Part shown: piece after piece, positions 11,461 to 20,702 of the stretch
How positions within the stretch are numbered: position 1 is the first letter of the stretch
Layout: each line of letters starts with the position of its first letter
From: Erythroxylum novogranatense
Lineage: Eukaryota; Streptophyta; Magnoliopsida; Malpighiales; Erythroxylaceae
Length of the DNA: 64,000 nt
Direction: 5' to 3'
Assembly: GCA_029891385.1 (NCBI GenBank)
Contig: CM057228.1
Coordinates: forward strand, 31,931,023 to 31,995,022
Notes under the pieces: generated by a model
Seen by the model: the letters and a program-made list of their open reading frames with translations, nothing else
The model's database searches: none
Told to the model about the DNA's origin: nothing
Program-made: the position numbers and the translations under genes

Positions 11461-11525
11461 GAACCATCGATGATGGTTTCTCACTGAGTTCGCAAACTCA
11501 CCCAAAATTGCAACCTATTTTTCAG
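11461..11525 (+). other. Stem-loop and acceptor-like site in the G1 5' LTR
   Basis: A palindrome-like AACCATCGATGATGGTT is followed by the stem GAGTT-CGCA-AACTC (11486-11499), then CACCCAAAATTGCAACC and TTTTTCAG ending at 11525. All Gypsy LTRs here keep this order. Confidence 0.6.
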
Positions 11526-13080
11526 GACTGATAGAATAGACCCCTAGCTCCGGAGATAGCCTTTTCCTACCGTGCGAGCGTGCTGGCAGGAGAAGCGATG
11601 GCACATAGGTCGGTCAGTTGGGTTGGATTTTAAGGATGACTTAGGATAGATGTTTGTATCAGTTTCCTTTTTGGTTTTGTTTAGGGGACTGATAGACTTG
11701 TCTATTCTGTTGCTGGATGACTGTATCATATTGATATTATGATTTTAAAATTTATTGGTTTATGATATTGTGTTATGTTATGGTTTTAAATTATTGCGAT
11801 GCCATGTGGATATTATTGGGAAATGTTCTGGTGGTGCACCTTCATCGTGGGATTTGTATCGGAGCGTGTTAGAGTAGTGCCCTAAAGGCAATCCCCTTTA
11901 GCGCTTTTTGTTCATAGTCATGTACAGACTTTATGAATAAATAAAGAAAGGCATGTTTCATTTATTTGATGTTCTTTATGAATTGATATTGATCTTTAAT
12001 CAAATTAATGATGTCCATGATATATGACATAGCATAAAGGAAATTATGATATGATCATAATCTTGAGATTCCTATCATGTGCAATTATGTCAGTATCTAA
12101 ATTTTCCCTAGTCATAGGATTAATGAGATCGGACATCATTAATCCCACGACTAGCATATGTCATACTCCTTGATTGGATCAAGCAGTGGATCTCAGAAAC
12201 TGTAAATATGAGATATTTAGAGTTGACATATGGATGCTTACTAGTGGTAGTAAGTTCATTGGATGACCTGCCATGAGATCATCACATGGATTTAATGTCA
12301 GTGATAATCTCATCATAGCAATGGTGCAAGTATCCTTAGACTTGAGGTACTCAAGGATATCTTGATATCGATCCTCACATTTTGACTCCATTCCTTGTTG
12401 CCTTCGAGAGGTTACTCATAGGGTGGTGCTTGGAGTGCAACTTGAGGTATTCAAGGTAATTGAGTAACCAATAAAGGATTCATCACTTGTGAGAATGTAA
12501 GAGATACCTGCCTCTTGTCAGGATCATTACTTTAAGTCTCTGGCCAGAGCATGATTATGTCATGAAGAGTGTCTTCATGGACATATAAAGTAATGAGTCC
12601 TCAGACAGGAACTGATTTCACTTGGGCTAGACTTAGTCTAGTAAGAGTTGACATATTAGCCATACTCATAACCAAGTGGGGTATAGGATGATGAAAGGAC
12701 GAATTGCACAGTAATTGTCTATGGAAGGGTTCGTGATCTGGTTCGTGATGAATTCATCAAACCGATTACTTTCCGGTCAATTGGGGGTCATGATGTGTTG
12801 CTAGATACCGCTCATGACTTGCTCAAATTAATTGTTAATCTAAGTGGCCAACATAACCGGGAACCTAAAGGGTCACACGCATAAGAGTGTTTCAGAGAAT
12901 CCGTAAAATAGTATTGGACTGAGTTCCAATTATGGAGAGCAACTGGATTAAATGGATCCCGATGAGATCGAGATATGTCCCGATGAGATCGCGACATCGA
13001 TATTGCTGAAAAAAGTTTTCGGTGGTTTTTTCATGCCGGAACCCGGTAGGACCGACCCAAAGTGATGGACCACTTTAGCG

Positions 13081-13142
13081 ATATATATACATATATATAT
13101 GATTAATTAATTAAATAATTAATTAATATATATATATATATA
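13081..13142. repeat. AT-rich simple repeat in Copia C LTR
   Basis: TA dinucleotides and TTAATTAA words. The matching tract in the 3' LTR (about 27985-28056) has a different length, as expected of a microsatellite. Confidence 0.85.
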
Positions 13143-13265
13143 TGCTTGTCACGTGGATGAAGGAGAGAAGAAGCATGGAAGCTTCTTTTCCAAGCTTAGT
13201 CATCACCTTAATAAATGACTAAAGGACAAAATAAGAAAGGAAGATGAAGATGATCGTATGGCTTT

Positions 13266-13272
13266 TATAAAA
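13266..13272 (+). promoter_or_regulatory. TATA box of Copia C
   Basis: TATAAAA, kept at 28179-28185 in the 3' LTR, about 400 bp before the LTR end. Confidence 0.6.
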
Positions 13273-13674
13273 GGCATGAAAAAAAGAGTTTCTTTCACTC
13301 TTTGAAGGCTTCATCGTTGGTTTTTGAAAAACCAAAGGAAAAGAAAAGTGTTTCTTTCTCCAAGCCATCATCGATCATCTCTTCATCTCCAAGGGTTTTG
13401 TCATCTCCTCCACGTTAATCCAAGCTCTCCAGAGGACAGAGGTAGGCTCTAGCAGGCTTTATTCTGTTCTAGCTATTCCCGGGTCAAAGGTGTTTGATCC
13501 GGTTAGGTTTTCTGATCTCTGCGTGGATACCTTTAGAGATAGTCTCTATTGGCTATTCAGGTTTGAGTTTTCATACCGACACCGGGATTCTGGATTTCGG
13601 GAAGGTCCCGGGAATAAAATTTTTTTGTTTCCGCTGCTGAAACATGTGATGTTCCTCCTGGGATTTTCCTACAG

Positions 13675-13686
13675 TGGTATCAGAGC
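13675..13686 (+). other. Copia C primer binding site
   Basis: TGGTATCAGAGC, a perfect match to the plant initiator-tRNA-Met complement, one base after the LTR. Confidence 0.9.
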
Positions 13687-14794
13687 GTCTGGTGTCGTGT
13701 ATGAAGCTTTAACTGAAGCTAGATCATAAACCTTAATTGCTTGTGATGTTGTAGCATGCATTCTGTTCAGATTTCGAATTGCTATAGAGATAGGGTTTTC
13801 TAAATTTTTCTGCCCAGGATTGTTCATAACATGTTAGCCAATATGTCTATGAATTTTCAGAATTTATCGATTTGATTTGGTATAGTTTTGCTAATTAATT
13901 CCCTAAGGTTCCAGATGCTGTTTTGTGAAACACTCTGTGGACAGGTAGTAGTATAAAATCGAGAATAAATTCTAGAAAAATCGTTTTCTGGATTTTCCTT
14001 CACCTACATTTCTCTAAGATGTTGTTGAATGTCTGTGAGCATGTAAATTGGTTTTCAAGGTGATTGGATATTTATTCACGAATTTATTCTATACTGTTGG
14101 GAATTGCTGTGCTGATGAACACAGATTTTGAATCGGTTTTGTTATTTTGTTTGACTGAGTTTTTGATGACCTAAAATCCTGAAAAATTCAGGTAGCATGT
14201 TCTGAACATTTAGTAACCTATGTAATTTTCTCAGAATTTATTGAAATTTTTTCATTGATCATTTCGAGCAATGTACAGAACTGGACAGTTTTGGTGGAAA
14301 TTGTTGAGACTGTTTTGCTTGGCTTGATTGAGTGTGCTTTTCAGTTCAATGCCTTGCACCATTTTAATGTGATTAAAAATGTGTTATCTTGATGTAGTAT
14401 GATTGCCAAATTGAATTGCTTGAAGTTGCTTTTCCAATAATTTTTGAATGCCGAATTGGTCACATTTGTGTCTCGTTAGTATATTTCATTTTCTTGCTTG
14501 TTTTGGCCGTCACAATTTTTGTGACAAGTGCCGGAGTAGTTTTGAGAGTGTATACACTAGCTTGAGATGCTTAGGGTGAGAATTTGGGTGTTCCTAAATT
14601 ATTTGGATATTTATGAGTTTCGACTCATTTCAAGCTTTTCATATAGTTTAACTATTTAAGGCATTCATGAATCAATGAAGTGTTCATTGAGGCATCAATG
14701 TACGAGTAATTACCCTAGGTATGATGGTGTTGAGAATTGGAATTGCATGGATTGAGGAATTAGCCGATTAGAGATTATAGCATTTCTCCCTGGA

Positions 14795-14973
14795 TAAGCC
14801 GACTTGTGCATGGCATAAGTCGACTTGTTCAAGGTCTCTGTATAAGTCGACTTGTAGCACATTACAAGGCGACTTGTACATCAAGCAGTGTCATAAGGCG
14901 ACTTGTTTCATACAAGTCGACTTGTGTGTGGCAGAAGCATAAGGTGACTTGCATTCGATGAAAGTCGACTTGT
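14795..14973. repeat. AAGTCGACTTGT array in Copia C leader
   Basis: Eight copies of AAG[TCG][CT]GACTTG, at 14796, 14817, 14844, 14866, 14894, 14913, 14941 and 14962. The core is the palindrome that the Sirevirus-like LTRs carry, but here it lies downstream of the primer site. Confidence 0.85.
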
Positions 14974-15164
14974 GACATGCTCAGTTGGATGATGGATGAT
15001 TATAAGTTGATTCAATTTGATTGATGAAACCTAAATCATGCATGCCATATAGTCCTAGTGACTATGATCCTTGACTTGAGTCTAGAGTTTCTAAATCCTC
15101 CTCGGTATATGAAAACTAACGCCCCATTAATATGGTAAGAACCGAGTTCTTATAGGATGGGTTG

Positions 15165-15544
15165 TTGGGTAAACCCAAGCTCACTCTATACGGATATGTT
15201 CGAACCATGAAAATATGATTTTCGATTAATGGGTTGGTTTTCACCGAAGCGTTAGTTTGTTGAGTAAACTCAAGGTCAACGTGGGCGAGGGTGAAATTGG
15301 GTAGCATACATCGGATGTATGCGCATCAAAGAGTTGATACCCAATGTAAGTGCATACATCAACAAGTTGATAGACGATCGATAGTTGTGTCTAAGATGTA
15401 ATTGGTATATCTGATACCTCCCGAGACATAAGGTGGCTTGTTGGGTAAACCCAAGGTCATTCTCAATGTCGGTTATCGATGATGCAATTGGTATGTTCGA
15501 TACCTACCGATTGACCTAAGTTGTGGCTTGTTGGGTAAACCCAA
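15165..15544. repeat. Hairpin-bearing repeat of about 90 bp in Copia C leader
   Basis: TTGGGTAAACCCAA occurs at 15165, 15441 and 15531, and TTGAGTAAACTCAA at 15260. Starts are spaced 95, 181 and 90 bp, about one, two and one units. The G-to-A change in the left arm is matched by C-to-T in the right arm. A further perfect hairpin, CATACATC-G-GATGTATG, is at 15305-15321. Confidence 0.75.
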
Positions 15545-15732
15545 GGTCATTCTTAGCAATATCGGATATCAACCCACTAGGACATTATGTCACTTTGTTT
15601 CTTTGGATTAGTAATGAGGGTTATGGATTCTATGAAACTAGTGGGAGCTTTTTGCATATCATTCAAGTCCTTATGATTATACAGCTATTCCTATTCTAAC
15701 ATTGTTCCTCTCTATCCGTAGGTTGTTTGAAA

Positions 15733-16530
15733 ATGTCGTCAAGTGTGAATCTTCGTTAAACTTATGGATTCCAACAAGTTAATCGGACCGAAGTTTCTTG
15801 ATCGTTAAGGAATCGAGAATAGTTCTCGATCTGAAGGTCCGGATATATCCTAGATTTTCCGCTTCAGATGCACTGCTTTGTCGATGCTTCCGATGATGAT
15901 CGAAGGCATATAGTAAGCATCTAAAGGACGATGACATTGCTACTTGCATCATGCTTGCCTCGATGTCACCAGAGCTACAGAAGCAGCATGAGTCCATGGA
16001 TGCTCACACTATAGTATTTCATCTTAGGGAGTTGTTTGACGAGCAAGCCCGGTCCAAAAGGTTCGAGACCTCAAGGCTTCTCTTCACCATTAAAGATGGC
16101 TCGAGGACATCTGCATGCGAAGATGCCCTCAAGATGAATGGCTATATTGAGAGATTGGCCATCTTAGGTTTTGCAATGGATCATGAGTTAAGTATAGACT
16201 TAATTCTGGTTGGATTGTCCGACAGTTATGCATAGTTCGTGTTAAACTATCGGATGAACCAAATATCCACTACAATACCTGAGCTGATCAATCTGCTCAA
16301 GACAGCTGAGCAGACTATCAAGAGTGATAGTAAGCAAGTGCTGGTAGTAGCTTCTTCTTCTTGGGTTCCAAGAAAAAAAGAACCCAAAGAAGAAGAAGGC
16401 AAAGAAACCAAAGGAAGCGCCATCAAGAAGAAGACCAAAGAAGCTGCCCCGAAAGGAACTTGCTTCCATTGCGGTAAAGATGGCCATTAGAGGCGCAATT
16501 GCAAAGTCTATCTTGAGTCGTTGAAATGAA
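15733..16530 (+). pseudogene. gag: Copia C gag
   Basis: Starts ATGTCGTCAAG at 15733. The first 70 codons need several frame changes. An open part then begins MLASMSPELQKQHESMDAH and runs to a stop at 16233-16235, continues in another frame as MNQISTTIPELINLLKTAEQ, and ends in a lysine-rich tract and the zinc knuckle start CFHCGKDGH at about 16460. A stop follows at the usual aromatic position after that histidine. This is a UBN2-type Copia gag that would form the capsid and bind RNA. Some breaks coincide with the copy-to-copy error pattern described in the findings, so I cannot say which are real. Confidence 0.8.
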
Positions 16531-18310
16531 AGAAGGCATCGGATGCCTCGATTACATCGAGTTTGTATGTCATTGAAGTTAATCTTATTCTCGATCACAA
16601 CATTTGGGTATTTGATCTGGTTGTGGCTCACATATGTAATGATATGGGGCCTCGGGGACGATGAGGCAACTCATGAAGGGAGAAGTAGACCTCGTGTTGG
16701 AAATGGAGCAAGAGTTCTTTGCATTAGCCGTAGGAACCTATGTTTTGTCTCTCCTCACCGGGCTTGTCTTTGGAATTGGATAATTGTTATTTTGTACCCG
16801 TTTGACAAAGAATATATTATCATTTCTTGTCGAATAGAATTGGATTCCATATGAATTTTAATAGCAATGGTTGTTCTATCAATTCTAATGGAATGCTTTA
16901 TGGAACCGGTACATTGTGCAATGGTATTTACATATTAGATATGTCTAATCCAATGTTAAATGTCAATGACACCAAAAGGTATAAAAGAGATAATCTAAAG
17001 TCAACTTACTTATGGCATTGTCGGCCATATATAAATGAGACACGATCGCTAAACTCCATAAGAGTGGCGGTTTAGGGTCATTTGATTATGAATCATATGA
17101 CACATGCGAATCTTGTTTATTAGGCAAGATGACTAAGTTACCCTTCGAGGAAAGGGTGAGCGGCGATTGGAGTATTAGACCTAATACATTCAGATGTATG
17201 CGGTCCGATGTCCATCCATGCGAAGTGGTTGTCGTTACTTCATTACCTTTATCGATGATTATTCACGATATGGGTACTTGTATCGATGAGATACAAATCT
17301 GCGAAGCGTTTGAAAAGTTCAAACAATTGAAATGAAGTAGAAAACCAGCTTGGTAAAAGTATCAAGGCATTACGATCCGATCGTGGTGGAGAATACTTAG
17401 ACCAACAGCCAGATTATCTTAGAGATAATGGGATATTATCTCGATGGACTCCTCTTTACACGCCGCACCTGAATGGTGTGGCTGAAAGGAGAAATCGAAC
17501 CTTGTTGGACGTGGTACGATCAATGATGGGTTTCGCAGTTACCAAAATCGTTTTGGGGTATCGCTAGAGACAATTGTTTACTTGTTAAGCGAGTTCCCTC
17601 TAAGACAGATTGATGTTACTCCATATGAGATGTGGACTAGCGAGAAAACCTTATCTTTCTCATCCGAAAGTATGGGGTTGTCCCGCTACGTGAAGCGGAT
17701 TCATCGAGATAAGCTTGAAGCAAAGTCCGACAAGTGTTTGTTTGTAGGATATCCTAAAGAGACCATGGGATATCAATTCTACCTTCTTTGAGGAACAAAA
17801 GGTGTTTGTTTCAAAGCATGCTGTCTTTTAGAGAAAGAGTTTCTTCTCCAAGAAGGCAAGGGGAGCAAAGTCGAACTTGAAGAAGTTCAAGATGCTCAAA
17901 CAAGCATGAGATCAATCGCTGAACTCGAGGCCACTCATTCGGATGAAGTAATTCAACCTTCGTGACACACGAAGCTCGTGGGTCAAGTAGGATGCGCCTG
18001 TTCCCGAGAGATATGGATTTCGTAAGTGAGCAGAATGACGTATTGCTCATAGAAGATGATGAGCCCGCTACTATGAAGAGGTTACGAAAAGTTCAGAGTC
18101 GAAAAATGGCTTTGTGCAATGAAAGCGAAATGGATTCCATGTACATAAACCAAGTATGGACTTTGGTTGATGCACCAAGGATAAAACCTATAAGGTGCAA
18201 ATGGGTTTTCAAGAAGAAAACCGACATGGATGGTAATGTGATTACCTACAAAGCAAGGCTTGTGGCGAAGGATTTCGTCAAAGACAAGGAGTTGACTATG
18301 ACGAGACATA
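16531..18310 (+). pseudogene. pol: Copia C protease, integrase and start of RT
   Basis: Fragments in order: a protease block near 16600-16660 (WVFDLVVAHICND by frame change, with the catalytic D-T-G not intact), then DRIGFHMNFNSNGCSIN-type sequence at about 16840, a pre-integrase block TYLWHC at about 17007, integrase core with GVAERRNRTLLD near 17477, an integrase C-terminal block with DKCLFVGYPKETMGYQFY near 17730-17790, and the start of RT with CKWVFKKKTDMDGNVITYK near 18195-18250. G2 then interrupts. Many small frameshifts and stops are present. In the living family this polyprotein makes cDNA and integrates it. Confidence 0.85.
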
Positions 18311-18992
18311 CAGAGCGCCCCTTACCATAGGGTATCCACCAGAACGCCCGTAGGTCATTCCGATACATATCCTACGACAAGAGACCACTACCGACAACAA
18401 CCACTACACTCCTCATGGCATCACAATCATAAGACAATAATAAGAAACGGCTACTTTTAAAACCAAACTAGATTCCATTTCATTCATTCAAAACTTAATA
18501 ATTCACAATATCAAGACTTTTTAAGTTACACATGTTTCACATATTGTACTATACAATAACCAGATCTAACTATCGGTCTCCAAAAGAAAGCCCAAATGAC
18601 CGACCTTTGAGCCATTGCTTTTCTCGCCAATCCATCAGATACTGGCTCTACAAATCTGAGGGAGCTATCCGTCTATGCTAGGCCCGAAAAATAAGTTGCA
18701 ATTTTGGGTGAGTTTGCGAACTCAACGAGAAACCATCATCGATGGTTCTCCCAATTCATGCATCATATAAGCATGAAACAAGATACACTGCATAATTATA
18801 CAAAACACAACATGAATACAAATCACGAGATAATTACGATCACAATCAAGAAATATACACCCGATTAAAAATATTGTCGATATAGAATCCAATTATGCAA
18901 TGCACATGTGACTCTTTTTTCCATTCATTTCATGATTGTGACCGAGCGATAACGGTGGATCAAGATAGACGCGTCTGGGAGAATTATCTCCC

Positions 18993-19062
18993 ATCGAGCT
19001 CGAGGCTCGGTTCAATATATCGAGCTCTAGGCTCGGTTCAATCTGATGGCGCCTCGGTTCAC
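18993..19062. repeat. 26-bp tandem repeat in G2 LTR
   Basis: Two full units (18993-19018, 19019-19044) and a partial third (to 19062), each containing GGCTCGGTTCA or its like. The second LTR has the equivalent near 23770-23840. Other Gypsy LTRs here hold unrelated-length repeats at the same place. Confidence 0.75.
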
Positions 19063-19337
19063 AATTTTCCTTTTAACGAGTGATGTATTTGTGCATGAAT
19101 GCACATGTTTCACAACAATAAACATGGTATTTCACGGTCAATATTCAATTCAATTAAACAAAGGACCTCATGTAAATTCACGATCGAGAATACCACATAA
19201 TTCTCGTAGGGCAATCAATCACGCTTATAATTCATGTAATCCCGTAGGCGATCCAGTCACAACAATAATTCATGTATTCCCGTAGGCAATCAATTCACGC
19301 TAACACATAGATTGGAATAACCAACTAGGTTACTCAC

Positions 19338-19401
19338 CTAATAACTTCCACGCTAACGCCGGAAGTCTCGCCAAATCAGGAACGATGGTCCACCGGAGCC
19401 T
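19338..19401 (-). other. Exon-like island of the LTR leader (G2, first LTR)
   Basis: 64 nt on the minus strand between acceptor TTATAG and donor GGTGAGTAACCTAGTTGG. It corresponds to 24114-24179 in the other LTR. Confidence 0.45.
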
Positions 19402-20702
19402 CTATAACAAATTAAATGAATAACTATTACCATTGGTGTAAATGATTAAACAATGCACATGAAATCAGTAAAATGTATATAATGCATGTTCATGGCAATC
19501 CCTACCTAATCCAATATTTCCCATAATAAAATTCTATGAAAAATTAGAAATCCATAAAGCGCCGACGGTGCGCAATTCGGACCTCTATAGGTCCCCAATT
19601 AAATAAAGCAGTGTTTACAAGTTCACAAAGGGCTACGTCAAATTCCGCCTAAAAATTCCGATTTCTCGGAAAATGAAATTAAATATTCAACGAATCCGAT
19701 GCCTCTGGAATCAAGTCAATCGGACGTCGGACGGAGAGAAATTGACAAAAGAACAATTGTACCTTTTAATAACAAATAATAATCAAAAATAAAATAATTA
19801 TATATACATATATCTTTGAACGCTCATCATGGGCGAGACGTCGCCATCAGGCGCTAAATCGCCTCACTTCGTCGCGAGGCGAGGCGTCGCCCTCGCGACC
19901 AGCCATTAAATCTCGCGAGGGCGAGGCGAAACGTCGCCCTCGCGAGGCGGCGAGTTTCCACTGCTACCTCGCCCTTTTTTTTTCCAAGCATATACCAAAC
20001 TCATCATCTAGCTTTGATGAGAGTAAAGAAAATAGCTTGATGCTATGGAGAACATGGAGAAAAGAAGAGCCAAACTTGCGATGGTTTGATGGAGAAGGTT
20101 TGAGTGTTTTCGGATGGCTTCTAAACAAAACCTACACAATTATCTCTTCATTCCCTTTAACAACACACATCCGAAATAGCATGAGGAGGAGCATTAAATG
20201 TGACTATAAAAAATGGCAACATGTGATTGGCTTCTTTTAATAAGAAAAGTCAAATTATTACTATTTAATCCAATCTAAAATTTTACTCCATTTAACTCTA
20301 ATGACCCTATTTTCAGTCCCAAAATAATATACCCAATATTATCGTGCACTGGTAGCGATCTTTACTACAGAGAATTGACCGATTCGCGAATTGGCGATTT
20401 TACGGCCCAGAATTGTTTCCTAAAAATCCAGAAAAATTCCTAAAATCCTAAAAATGAAAAACGATTTATGGCACAGTCCAAATAATTTTCCAAACTCAAT
20501 TACCCCATTAATTTCACATGTAAGTTTAATTTCAATCTAAGTTTAAAATGACATGAATGCATGTATACTATGTGCATGTGCAACCCGTCAAGAATTATAG
20601 AGACTATATGTTTGTATCGCATGCCGAGATATAATTAAATGTCCCGAACCCATCCTAATTACCAAAATACCCTTCCTATAGGAGAGGGGATGTTACAATT
20701 CT

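Larger units (their letters stand above)
9163..11866 (+). repeat. G1 5' LTR, first part (2704 of about 2747 bp)
   Basis: Aligns with the 3' LTR at 36571 from the first base. In order it holds a TATA box (9644-9651), a predicted leader donor ATAG|GTAAGG (GT at 9738), a CpG-rich block (10025-10250), an acceptor TTATAG (10742), a 67-nt island, a donor GTGAGT (10810), a stem-loop (11486-11499) and an acceptor TTTTTCAG (11525). Copia C interrupts it after 'ggagcg'; the last 43 bp are at 28585-28627. Confidence 0.93.
11867..13673 (+). repeat. Copia C 5' LTR
   Basis: 1807 bp against 1796 bp for the 3' copy. It includes an AT-dinucleotide tract (13081-13142) and a TATA box (13266-13272). Differences from the 3' LTR are mostly at CAG/CTG sites; the 13143-13440 segment is almost identical between copies. 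Confidence 0.95.
13687..15732 (+). other. Copia C untranslated leader
   Basis: About 2 kb with no coding sequence I can support. The first kilobase is AT-rich and featureless to my eye. It then holds the AAGTCGACTT-type array (14795-14973) and a degenerate 90-bp repeat with hairpins (15165-15544). Gag starts right after. A leader this long, rich in inverted repeats, is where packaging and dimerisation signals would be expected. Confidence 0.7.
18312..20697 (-). repeat. G2 LTR, low-coordinate copy (3' LTR in its own sense)
   Basis: About 2386 bp, ending on the plus strand in GGGGATGTTACA. On the minus strand it carries the exon-like island (19338-19401) and the stem-loop block (about 18696-18760). 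It is identical to the other LTR over 19981-20260 or so; differences elsewhere concentrate at CAG. Confidence 0.9.

Noticed and set aside
14795..14973. Spaced repeats considered as a CRISPR-like array
   Set aside because: Units are 10-12 bp, spacers are not unique 30-mers, and the setting is a plant retrotransposon leader.
16242..16631. Minus-strand frame of 129 codons over Copia C gag
   Set aside because: Shadow of the gag frame; the FFFF/GSFF-type run is the reverse of the lysine-rich tract.
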